DNA of 64,000 nt from Ophiosphaerella korrae (Eukaryota > Ascomycota > Dothideomycetes > Pleosporales > Phaeosphaeriaceae), in NCBI GenBank assembly GCA_028456385.1, contig JALNQF010000224.1, forward strand, positions 1-64,000. Direction: 5' to 3'. This document shows, piece after piece, positions 23,422-33,084 of the stretch (positions within the stretch are counted from its first letter, which is position 1; each line of letters starts with the position of its first letter). The notes under the pieces were generated by a model. The model was not told the origin of the DNA. It saw nothing but the letters and a program-made list of their open reading frames with translations, and made no database searches. The translations under genes were made by a program, and so were the position numbers.

Positions 23422-24545
23422 CTAGATGATGGTATCATCATCTTCATCACTATCATCGCTCTCTTCTGCTCTGTCGTCGTCATCCTCGCCGTCAGAGGAT
23501 TCCGCCCAAGGGTCGATATCCTCTTGGACCTCATGACATGCATCTCCTTGAGGCCTCTGCTATATGTTAGCTCTGAAAATTACTTCTATGAAGCGAAACA
23601 GCTGAGACGTACCATCACCGCAGGTCCCCTAGGAATCTTTGGCCATCCATTAGAGCGCACGTAGGAATCATAGGAACATTCAGCCTCGCTTGAGGTATAG
23701 GTTCGTTCGCTTCCATCGCTGTACGCGCTAGAGGGCACTGCCCATCCTTTTTCGTTCGGAGTAGAGTCATTGTTGGCAGTTTTAGCGCTTGACTTTGTAT
23801 GCCACGACTCAGAACGCGGTCCGTCGATTCGCTGGTCGTTCGCAAACGGGTACTCTTCTCCAATCAAGACCCCAGACTGGGAATCGCTGATAGACATGGC
23901 TTGAAGTTGCTTGGGCAGGGAAATACCACCAGTGCTGTCGCTGTTTTCATCAGCCCAAGACCCATCTGTTGAACCCGCAGTCGAGTAGTAATGAGTTATG
24001 GTGTCATCGTAATTAACAGGTCTGATAAATGCCTTCTCAAGCTTCTCGTAAGTCTCTTCCATGATAGGCTTACGGTTCACCAGTTCCTCTGTGCAGTCGT
24101 AGCATCTCTGTCACGTCTCAGTATGGGCAGACCAAAGGGAAACACAGTGGGGGACATACCGCTGTGTCAATGTCTTGTCTCTGAGACTTTGCGAAGCTCA
24201 GGATTGCCTTTGTCTTGTGGCACATGATGCACTCAATGTCGGTGATTGGCGTACCGAAACAGTCCTGGCAGCTGACAGGCTTGGTGATGCGGCCTTGATG
24301 CAGTAGCTGGTAGCGATACTCATTTTTCTGCTTGTCAGAGTATTTCACTTCAGCGGGTCTGTTCTTGCCGCATGTGCCACACCTGATTTTGGGGGGCAAT
24401 GCCACGGTTTGGAGTCTGCAATGTGGTCAGTGATGCATCAAGTGCGATGGGCTTGAACAGGAGAGATAATCTGACAGGACTTGACTCACTCCTCCAGCTC
24501 CCGCTCGCTGAACATGATGCGTTTTGCTTTGCCGTTCCTTCCCAT
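23422..24545 (-). CDS. Stc1-domain zinc protein
   Basis: Four exons: 24490-24545, 24160-24415, 23613-24107 and 23422-23556. Introns are 74, 52 and 56 nt, with donors GTGAGT, GTATGT and GTACGT and acceptors GCAG, ACAG and GCAG. They splice to 313 residues starting MGRNGKAKRIMFSERELEEL. Four CxxC pairs at 31/34, 68/71, 81/84 and 106/109 (CGTC, CQDC, CIMC, CYDC), with FAKSQR between the third and fourth, match the Stc1 domain. In fission yeast Stc1 links RNAi to the H3K9 methyltransferase complex at heterochromatin; whether this protein does so is not known from sequence. The rest is Ser-rich and disordered, ending in an acidic tail (GEDDDDRAEESDDSDEDDD) and TII. Many filamentous fungi have such proteins of unknown role. 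Confidence 0.87.
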
Positions 24546-25205
24546 GATGACTGTCGACCTAGTGTTTGTGCAGTGGCTGCGAGAGTTATTGCCGGGAGGG
24601 CTGATGAAATGGATGAAGAAGGAGAGCGCGAGGGCAGAAACGATTCAGTGGAAGGTTGGTATTTGAAGGTGGGAGCTTGGCAGAGCTGTTGCGGTTGTCT
24701 AGTTTACTAGGAGGAAGGAAAGTAAAGGCAGGTGCGAGTAGCGACCTACACTGCAGCACGAAAGCAAAAGAGGTTAGGAAATCAAGTGAGAGTACGCTAT
24801 GCAATGTATTGATGAAGCAAATCTACCCATTTGGAGGATACTGTGTTACATCAAAATCTCCGGAGCCTGTGTCTTGAGGGTCTTGAGTGGTGAGTGAATG
24901 AGTCTTGAGCGCCATTATATGATCATCCAAGTGAACTGCCTCATTTCACTAGGTCAACAAGGACATTAAATCAGCATACTTTATATTGAGAGATGGCATT
25001 GAGGAGCCCCAAGTCAATTGGCATATGCAGGCATGGGCACTAGCATGGGCGACGCCACAGCCGAGGAGATGAAATCACTATCGATAAGCGGCGGCCAAAA
25101 TTATCTTGTGTCCCGCACTTTGCCAACTCGCACCCCAGTATTGTCGACATTCCAGTCAAAGTGGCGTCTATTCCTTTCAGATTCAAGGCAGGCGATAGCG
25201 GCAAC
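24546..25205. promoter_or_regulatory. Divergent intergenic region, Stc1-domain gene and TSR1
   Basis: 660 bp between two outward-facing start codons, so it should contain both promoters. I see no coding potential and no motif I can name with confidence. Confidence 0.45.
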
Positions 25206-27684
25206 ATGGCACCCACAGCCGTGCAATCACATCACCATCGGAGCACCACCAAGTCAACCAAAAAGGGCTTCAAAGCGCGCCATGCCACCAAAGGCGCATT
25301 GAAGGAACTGAGCAAGGGTATATTCTATCCGACTACCTATGTATATCCCAGAGCTGATATGTGCAGGCAAGGTCGACTCCCTGTTTGAGCGAGGAAGCCG
25401 GAAAACGCCGCATCAGCAAGTCATGTCCAAGTTCGATCGTCGCAACCGCGCAAAGCAGATGCGCCTCAAGAAGGACAGCGAGCACGCAAAGGCAACCAAC
25501 GTCTTCACCGGTAAAGAAGGTGCTCCACGACTAGTGGCTCTGATACCGCTATGCTCTGATATTTCCACTGCCGACGCTGTGCGCAGTCTCAATACCAGTC
25601 TCGACATTGAAGAGGAGGTGCCAGAAGCGGGGTGGACGCGGACCAATGTTGACCGCTTCAAGCAGAAGATACAATATCTGGTGGTCAAGAGAGACTTGCT
25701 GGCATGTCTTGATGCCTGCCGTATTGCAGACTTTGTCGTTTTCGTGCTATCCGCCGCGGAAGAGGTAGACGCAGAGGGCGAGCTCATCCTCAAATCGGTT
25801 GAGAGCCAAGGCATATCAAATTGCTTTACTGTAGTGCAAGCCCTGGACAAAGTCGAACCCGCAAAGACAAAACTACAGGTCGTTGCCTCGTTAAAATCTT
25901 ACATTACCCATTGGCTACCCTCCACCGAGCGAGTCTATTCGCTCGATAACCGCCAGGAGGCGTCTAACTTAGTCCGATCTCTATGCACAACAACAACGAA
26001 AGGGGTGCGGTGGAGAGACCAGCGAAGTTACATGTTCATTGAAGATATAGCCTGGCAAGGCGGAAAGTCTGCCATTGGCGAGGATGGTACCGGTGAAGTT
26101 GTTCTTACGGGCGTTGTCCGAGGGCTTGGATTCAAGGCTGATAGGCTTGTCCAAGTTGGTGACTGGGGCGATTTTCAGGTCGAGAAAGTCGTTGCAGCTC
26201 CGCTAGAGGCCAAGAAAAAAAACAAGGGAGATGAAATGATGATTGATGAGGAAGATGATGGCGTGCTAGACCGCCCTAGTGACGACCAAGATGACTTGGC
26301 TGACCTTGCGCCCGAGGAAACTATCATGGACGATGTGACCAACTATGCGACTTCAGTAGCACCGTCGGAGCGGAGGGGTGTTCTACTGGATGATCACCAT
26401 TACTTCTCAGACGAAGAAGAGGAGAATGCACCAGCACGACCAAAGCGATTACCAAAAGGCACAAGCAAGTATCAGAGTGCGTGGTACATTGACGACCTAT
26501 CTGACTCAGGTTCCGACCTCGAGGACTTGGACGAGGAAGATATGCCAGATGCCGATGTAGCTGGAACAGCTCATCCTGCCGACGGCCTGGAGGGCATGGA
26601 CGTTGATGGAAAAGCCATGACCGAGGGCGGTCCATCAGAGTATCCGCAGTCAGAAATGTTCTTGGATCCATCGCCAGAAGATGAGGCGGAGCAAATTGAA
26701 GCTTACAGGAAGACGAGAAAGACTGAGGAAGACGACGACCTCGAGTTCCCAGACGAAATTGAGCTACATCCTAATGTCAATGCCCGGGAGCGCCTCATTC
26801 GCTACCGAGGGCTGAAGAGTCTGAAAACAAGTGTCTGGGAAACCGACGAGGATCGGCCGTACGAGCCAGAAGAATGGCAACGCTTGCTCGAAATCTCGGA
26901 CTACAAACGCACCGCCACCAAATTCATGCGCGAAGCATGGGCAGGTGGCGTCAAGCCTGGTACGCGAGTCGCAGTGCATCTTCGCGGCGTTCCACTTCAA
27001 TTCCAAGACTCGCCATCTCGACCACTCGCCCTCTTCTCGCTTCTCCGGCACGAACACAAGCGCACATCCTGCAACTACAGCATCCTCCTCAGCTCCGAAC
27101 ACGAGGCGCCATTGAAATCCAAGACCGAACTAATCGTCCAGTGCGGCGCCAGACGCATGGTCATCAACCCTCTCTTCTCCCAAGCCGGTAACACACCCAA
27201 CAATGTGCACAAGTTTGACCGCTACCTACACCCAGGCCAATCCGCCATTGCCTCCTTCATCGGCCCCTTGACATGGGGTAATGTCCCACTTCTCTACTTC
27301 CAACGCACACTTGATTCTGAATCAGCCATGGACACCACAACCACCACCTCACCTCTCCGCCTAATCGCAACGGGAACATCCCTCCCCCCATCCTCGTGCC
27401 GCATCATTGCCAAACGCATCATTCTGACTGGCCACCCATACAAAATCAATAAACGCGTTGTAACAATCCGCTACATGTTCTTCCACGACGACGACGTGCG
27501 CTGGTTCAAGAGTTTGCCGCTCTGGACCAAGCGTGGGCGAAGCGGTTTTATCAAAGAGAGTTTGGGAACGCATGGATATTTCAAGGCGAATTTCGACGGG
27601 AAAATTAACCCCATGGATGCCGTAGGCGTGAGTTTGTACAAGAGGGTTTGGCCGCGGGGGGCGAAGATGTGGAGGGGTGAGTAG
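25206..27684 (+). CDS. TSR1: Ribosome biogenesis protein TSR1
   Basis: GTPase-like but catalytically inactive factor that binds late cytoplasmic pre-40S subunits. Exon 1 is 25206-25317 (MAPTAVQSHHHRSTTKSTKK), exon 2 is 25367-27684, with a 49 nt intron (GTATAT to TGCAG) at a glycine codon. The product is 809 residues; yeast TSR1 is 788. Visible family features: the basic N-terminal tail (GFKARHATKGALKELSKGK, then FDRRNRAKQMRLKK), the GTPase-like and AARP2CN regions (about 80-330), an acidic insert rich in Asp/Glu (about 330-500), and the conserved C-terminal domain with PYEPEEWQRL, TSCNYSILLSSEHEAPLKSK, GRSGFIKESLGTHG and MDAVGVSLYKRVWPR. The start is the first ATG giving the conserved N terminus. 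Convergent with UTP7, which works in the same pathway. Confidence 0.95.
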
Positions 27685-27839
27685 AGGGAGGGATTCACGA
27701 TATCACGCACGTTACGCGACTGGGAGCAGGGCAGACAAAATAGGCACACATAGGCGCGTTTAAATATCCACTGCATTTTAGCTCTACACAGCGAACCAGA
27801 TACACCAACGCCATCAATGCTGAATGTTTCTCCATCGCA

Positions 27840-29507
27840 TCACGCCTGGTTCCCCTTCCGCGCAAACCGCTCCAGCGCCGGCCCATACTCCTTTTTCAAC
27901 ACCTCCCTCCGCTCCACATTCCGCTTCTTCGCGCGCTCCATCGCCTCCCGCGCGCGCTCCTTCTCCTCATCAATGACATTGCGGCTGCCACTCTTTCGCA
28001 AAAAGCGCCTGAGCGCACTATTCCTGCCGCGCCCACGGGCCTTGAGTTTGGCGATCTTGTCCTCAGGCTTGGCATCGAGGTCGCGCTCGCGCCTGCGCTG
28101 CTCATCAGACGCGAGGTCGAGGTTACCGACGAAATTGGGGTCGAGCGCGATCATCTCTGGCTGGAGCTTTTCGAGGAGGGCATGGACTTCTGTTTCGCGG
28201 CGTTGGCGGGAGGTTGCGAAGGGGTTTAGGCCCTGTTCGAGAGTGTCGGGGTTAGGCTCGCCGGCGCCAGGGACGAGAATGGAGGAGAAACCATTCGTGT
28301 GCGCGATGCCGAGAGTGTCTTCAAAGGGGCAGAAGCGGATGCGGCCGAGGGTGAGGCCGGCGCCGCCCCAGGTCATGTAGGGCTGGGTGATGGTGGGGGA
28401 GGCGGCGTGGGTGAAGATGTCGGGCTTGAAGATGGTGAGGTGGGTGCCGTGGCCGACGGAGGTGAGGTTGCGGTCGGAGATGGAGAGAGTTTGGCCCGGG
28501 GTAGGGAGGTGGTGCGTGTGTATTTCTTTGAACATGCGGATGTCCCAGACGGACATGCGACGGTCTTGCGAGGTGCTGACCATGTATGTGCCTGACTTAT
28601 CTACAGCAAGACTGCGTACGGGGCCGTGGTGGGGGAGGAGCTTGACGAGGGGTGCGGCGCTGTTGGGAGACCATAGCGTGACGAGGCCTTTTTGGTGGCC
28701 GACGTGTAGGATGGCATTGTGTGGGTTTTGGGCGAAGGCGGTGGGTGGGCCTAACTTGGTGTATAGCTGGGCCAACGACTGTCCTGTTGAGACGTCTGTA
28801 TATCGTATTATGCCTGCTGTCGAGACTGATGCTAGGAGGAAGTGGTACGGAAGGTATTCAAGGTGGGTGGCTTCGGAGTGGTTCTTGAGCTGATGCAGTT
28901 CTACGCCGTCGCCCGAGTAAATGTAGACGCACTTTTTCTGGGCCACGGCGAAGTTCTTCTGGTTGCTAACGTGTAGCCACCGGGCATCGCGCACGGTTTC
29001 GTTGAGTTGCAGCTCACAACCCAACTTACCAGCCCTCCAGTCGAAAGTGGCGACATGTCCTTTCCGCCCAGCAATAAGCAAGTCGCGTCCGTTCCTGCTG
29101 TATTCGCAAACGTCGTACGGCCCTAGTCCGTCTAACCGCAGCTCGAAGCCCTTCTTTGCCGTCTCAATGCCCACCGCCTGCTTGATCTCCTCTTGGCGCA
29201 CTTTATACGTTCGCTCCAATTCATTTTCTGGCTCCAGTAGACCAGCATTGTTCTCTAGTAGGATCTCCACATTCTTCGCTTCTATCGCCGCTTGCTGATT
29301 CTTCGACTCGAGAGCTTTGAGGTTGGATCGCAGTTTCTTGTCTTTAACAGATTTTGGTCGTATCTTATCTCCTCTTCCGTATTGCTTGATTGCTGTGTCT
29401 GTGAATTCTGCTAATGCGCGTGCATCTTCGTTATCCGCTATTGTGACGGCTTGCGATTTGCGCCGCGCCTGGGAGCTTGTGGTCTTGGACGCGCGTTCGC
29501 CGGCCAT
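27840..29507 (-). CDS. UTP7: U3 snoRNP/SSU processome protein UTP7 (WDR46/BING4)
   Basis: Nucleolar WD-repeat scaffold of the small-subunit processome, needed for 18S rRNA maturation. Single exon, 555 residues from the ATG at 29507 (MAGERASKTTSSQARRKSQ); the open frame continues upstream but is not protein-like there. Features: a charged helical N terminus (about 40-125), a WD beta-propeller (about 140-400, for example SGTYMVSTSQDRRMSVWDIR), the BING4 C-terminal domain with PYMTWGGAGLTLGRIRFCPFEDTLGIAHTNGFSSILVPGAGEPN-type sequence (about 410-460), the segment EPEMIALDP-like LQPEMIALDPNFVG, and a Lys/Arg-rich tail. Length is as in yeast (554). The 3' end lies 155 bp from that of TSR1; the 5' end is divergent from the gene at 30204. 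Confidence 0.95.
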   Translation of the reverse strand: MAGERASKTTSSQARRKSQAVTIADNEDARALAEFTDTAIKQYGRGDKIRPKSVKDKKLRSNLKALESKNQQAAIEAKNVEILLENNAGLLEPENELERTYKVRQEEIKQAVGIETAKKGFELRLDGLGPYDVCEYSRNGRDLLIAGRKGHVATFDWRAGKLGCELQLNETVRDARWLHVSNQKNFAVAQKKCVYIYSGDGVELHQLKNHSEATHLEYLPYHFLLASVSTAGIIRYTDVSTGQSLAQLYTKLGPPTAFAQNPHNAILHVGHQKGLVTLWSPNSAAPLVKLLPHHGPVRSLAVDKSGTYMVSTSQDRRMSVWDIRMFKEIHTHHLPTPGQTLSISDRNLTSVGHGTHLTIFKPDIFTHAASPTITQPYMTWGGAGLTLGRIRFCPFEDTLGIAHTNGFSSILVPGAGEPNPDTLEQGLNPFATSRQRRETEVHALLEKLQPEMIALDPNFVGNLDLASDEQRRRERDLDAKPEDKIAKLKARGRGRNSALRRFLRKSGSRNVIDEEKERAREAMERAKKRNVERREVLKKEYGPALERFARKGNQA

Positions 29508-30203
29508 TTTAGGTAGCGCAGATGCCCGCTGTTTACGCGAAAGCAGGACTGGTAGGGAAGTGTTGCGAAAAGATCGTTCAATCGCTGTGGTTATATATAT
29601 GCAGCACGGAAGCTCACTGCGGCCCGCCAAATCAGGAACTTTTGGGATTATTCTGCCCACTGGCTCAAGGCGGTGGGCATCAAGGCTTTAACCGGATTTA
29701 GCCAAGCGCCTCTCTTTCCGCCTTTATCACAACTCGCGAGCCACACGCCATCGTTTAGGCCTAGGTCATGAGTAAGAATATTCTTTTGGCTATGTGATTC
29801 TAGTCGTGACGCAGAAGCAAATTGTCGACTCACCACTAAACCTCAAACGAGGTTTTGCCACCACTACATTTTGTCCCCCTTCGTGGGAACCCTAATCAGA
29901 TCGATAGATCATGTCCTCTTTTTTTAAGAACGATACAAAACGAAATATCCACCATATCAATTTTGACATCCTCGTTTGATTTATTAGGTGACATGATGTC
30001 GCGTTCACGGACACCCAGGGTCCCAACAACCCCTCAACCACCCAAGGAACGAACATGAACGGACATGGCGCACCCAAAGTCTCTCATAGTACCGACTCTT
30101 TGCTTCTCCAATGGGACTTTTTCCCTAATTTTTTGACCTTTTCTATTTATATCTTTCGTTTTACGGTCTTTCCAGGTATCATTACGGTGACACCATAGTC
30201 AGC
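29508..30203. promoter_or_regulatory. Divergent intergenic region, UTP7 and the 30.2 kb gene
   Basis: 696 bp between two outward-facing starts. The right half is pyrimidine-rich, with a CTTTCCAG at 30169-30176 that would serve as a 3' splice site for a 5' UTR intron of the downstream gene, followed by a short leader to ATG 30204. No TATA box or known factor site is evident. Confidence 0.4.
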
Positions 30204-31430
30204 ATGCAGCGTTCTACTATCGGCCGCTTTCGAGCGAGCTCTGCTTCTCTTGACGAGCGCCTATACTCACAGAAGAATGTACAAATCGAGGGCGGGCTTG
30301 TTCTAACTTCATCCTCAACTCCAAAAGAAAAGCTTTCAACATCCCGCACCACGACCCAGGACATGATTTCAAGTTTCCCAAAAGTACCTCCCACTTCTCC
30401 AGCGCCAGCCTTTGGCTCCTCGTCGGCCCTTTCACGCCGCAAACTCGACAAAGAATCTCATCTCATCGTGCGAATAGTTGTTGAAATCTTAGCCTTTACC
30501 TATGGAGTCGACTTCTTTGAGCTGGAAGTTGCACTCCTCGAAAGCTCACCTTTCGGAGACTTCAAAATGGTCACTATTAGCGATGGCCGCCGTTCCCTCC
30601 TAACCCACGACGACAATGTTTTAACCTGCCACCTCGGTAACATGACCGCGCGCCTATGTTCCGCCGTTGAGAGTACCCAAAGCAGCCGCTTCGAGCACGA
30701 CGGCGGCCCCAAACTCGTCAAACACGTACTCCTCCCCGCTAACGACATTGAGATCTCACCCGGCTACCTCCTCGAGAAGATCCTCGAATACCGCACGCAC
30801 CGCTGCGACCCCTCCCGGCGCAAGGAATCCTTCACATATAGGGAAACGCCCTCCTTCTCGTTCTTTGGCCACGGCGTCTTTTCCAAGAAATGGACGACGA
30901 ACAAACAGCACCGGGCACTGGCGCAACGACTGGTTTCCGACCGCATTGCGACGGTGACTATTGCACCAACGGAGGAGGCACGAAGACTGGTTCTCAAGGC
31001 TATCGACCACTTTGCATACAAGCACTGTAAAGTCGATCTCAACGACGTGTTAACAGGGATCTGCGCAAATGCCTTGCCGATGGCCGTAGCCGAAACGCTC
31101 TGGAACGCATGGCTCGTCTACATCGAGAAAGAAAAGGCAAGTGGCGGTGCGACAAGTTCTTTGCGCGACCAAAACATTCCTGAGGGGCCAGGTGGTAGTG
31201 GAGATGGAGCGGCACATTCGCCTCCTAGGTACCTTACGTTGACGTCTTCAGATGGGGTGCCGTTTGGTAGAGCTATCAGTGGTTCGAATAATCGCGCGAA
31301 GAGGTTGAGCCACGGCGACTTGAAGGAGATGGCGAGAGAGAAGCAATTGAGAGCTGGGTCGCTGAGACGGGTGCAGAGTTCGACGGAGAATGGGGGTGAT
31401 TTTGCGCGGGATTTCTGGTCAGTGTTTTGA
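30204..31430 (+). CDS. Uncharacterised fungal protein, 408 residues
   Basis: An intact intronless frame, MQRSTIGRFRASSASLDERL to DFARDFWSVF. I do not recognise a domain. The first 80 residues are Ser/Thr/Pro-rich and probably disordered, with possible phosphorylation motifs. A compact region at about 80-300 contains LDKESHLIVRIVVEILAFTYGVDFFELEV, a FFGHGVFSKKW segment, TVTIAPTEEARRLVLKAIDHFAYKHCKVDLNDV and MAVAETLWNAWLVYIEKEK, and looks like a folded, mostly helical domain. The tail is basic and Ser-rich (NNRAKRLSHGDLKEMAREK). No signal peptide or membrane helix. Codon use and base composition resemble its neighbours, so it is probably a real single-copy gene. Confidence 0.8.
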   Translation: MQRSTIGRFRASSASLDERLYSQKNVQIEGGLVLTSSSTPKEKLSTSRTTTQDMISSFPKVPPTSPAPAFGSSSALSRRKLDKESHLIVRIVVEILAFTYGVDFFELEVALLESSPFGDFKMVTISDGRRSLLTHDDNVLTCHLGNMTARLCSAVESTQSSRFEHDGGPKLVKHVLLPANDIEISPGYLLEKILEYRTHRCDPSRRKESFTYRETPSFSFFGHGVFSKKWTTNKQHRALAQRLVSDRIATVTIAPTEEARRLVLKAIDHFAYKHCKVDLNDVLTGICANALPMAVAETLWNAWLVYIEKEKASGGATSSLRDQNIPEGPGGSGDGAAHSPPRYLTLTSSDGVPFGRAISGSNNRAKRLSHGDLKEMAREKQLRAGSLRRVQSSTENGGDFARDFWSVF

Positions 31431-31953
31431 GTGGATTGTGTAGAGTGGACTCAACCTTGTATGGTTCTTTCTTGCCTTGTCGTGCGGCTGTAGCGTCTGC
31501 TGTGTTGCTTTATAACGGATTCGTGCTGTTTGGAATCTGTTCAGCATTATTGGGCTTAGTGTATTGCTTAGAACCAAGTACAGGGTATGTGGATTCTGTT
31601 GTTTACCAGTCAGAATCAGATGTTTGTCGTTCAGAAAAATCTTTTCAGAGGCAGGCGCAGTAAGATTTGCCTAAAGCATTCATGGACATGAGTTTGCGGG
31701 AGATAGGTGGAGGCCACTTTAAACTAATAACATCTGAAAGATGGAAGTTGGAGGTATTGTGGACAAAATCGCGGAAGGGTAGGCGGAAAGAAAGAGCGTG
31801 TCAATCATTTCAATGGAATGCGAATGTATTACCATAGCTTTGAAGCCTTCTCGAAGGCCCTAAAGTGGTAATCATGATACACAGTTGGTATTGTTCGCAC
31901 AGATACGAAGGGTGTTAATCGAGGTCCCCACGGCTTGTTGACCTCGCCTATCT
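31431..31953. other. Convergent 3' intergenic region
   Basis: 523 bp between the stop of the 30.2 kb gene and the 3' end of the BTB gene. I see nothing in it beyond presumed 3' UTRs. Confidence 0.5.
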
Positions 31954-33084
31954 TTACTTCTTGGCTTGCTCTTCCATATGAATACGATGCGATTCTAGCA
32001 TAGGTGAAGGCATGGAGTCCACGATTCCAACTATTTGCGCTTTCAGGTCGTTGATTGGAGTACGGCATTTGCTATGGTATATCATAGCCCGTTCTTGCAC
32101 ATTATACGACTCATAATGCGCGGTATACCGTGGTATAAGATCGCGGCGGAGAACATTGATGCTGGTCTTGATGTACTTACCTTTGGTTGGCTTGGGAAAT
32201 ATTCCCCATTTGATCAACTTCTCCATATGCGAGCCAAGAAGCATTGTGCCGCACGCTTGGGGCTCGAGACGATTCCCACGCTTGTCTTTCATCATGCACC
32301 AATCACCCTCCGCAATCACGCGGATGACGGTGTGACATGCGTCGACGAGTGCCGAGATGACTCCTTTGTGAATCTTAACTAAGTTCTCTACGAAACATTT
32401 AGCATCCACTTTTTGGTATTCATCATAAATTCATCTCTCTATTTACCTCCATATGGAAAAATATTCAAAATACTCACCGAACGCTCCTGGGGGCAGATCG
32501 TTAGAAAGCACCTTTGTCCCGCCAATGATCAAGACCTCGTCTGACTCTAGTATCATCTCTAACACCATGTAAACCATCAGAGTCTCAAAACTTTCAGCGT
32601 ATCCAAACGTCCATGCAATGGATAACCATGAAGGGTCGCAGTGGGTCTTGTTGTTGAAGTCCGGGACATGAGCTATAGCCCAGCAGTGAAGATCGAGGAA
32701 GGGCCGGACTAAGCCCACTAAATCATACTTATCGCAGACAATCGCAAGGTGCGAAAGGTCTTCTAATGAAAGGCCTCCCTTTTCTGGAAGGTCTTTGAAT
32801 AACAGATGTGCAATTCGGAGTACAATGAGCATGGCTTCCACGTCATCGTCTGGAAAGGGTATCTCGGCGGCAGTGCTTTCTGTCCATTGTCGCCCTTCGA
32901 GCATCGCCTTCCACACGGGACTGGCGAGAGCCATCGCATTTTTCGAGACCTGGACCGCTTGCTGATCTTCTAGGGGGCCAATACGCAGAATTGCATCACC
33001 ATTCTTGTGGAGCACCATGATGGGTCGAGCTTCTGGCGGTGGTATATCCACCGTGGGCGGTATGTCGAATTCTGGTTCCGTCAT
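31954..33084 (-). CDS. BTB/POZ domain protein
   Basis: Two exons, 32478-33084 and 31954-32408, joined across a 69 nt intron (donor GTGAGT; the only in-frame acceptor is the weak AAAAAG); 353 residues. The start is the ATG at 33084 (MTEPEFDIPPTVDIPPPE). The BTB fold at about 28-130 shows the fungal pattern: GDAILRIGPL, VSKNAMALASPVWKAMLEG, IPFPDDDVEAMLIVLRIAH and LAIVCDKYDLVGLVRPFL. The C-terminal part has cysteines and charged residues (RGNRLEPQACGTMLLGSHME) and no domain I know. Such genes are abundant in Pezizomycotina and mostly uncharacterised; a role as a CUL3 adaptor is a family possibility only. The non-pyrimidine acceptor is the weakest point of the model. Confidence 0.82.

Noticed and set aside
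31427..31663. Small plus-strand frame overlapping the stop of the 30.2 kb gene
   Set aside because: It has a hydrophobic stretch but lies in the presumed 3' UTR, with no conserved feature or promoter.
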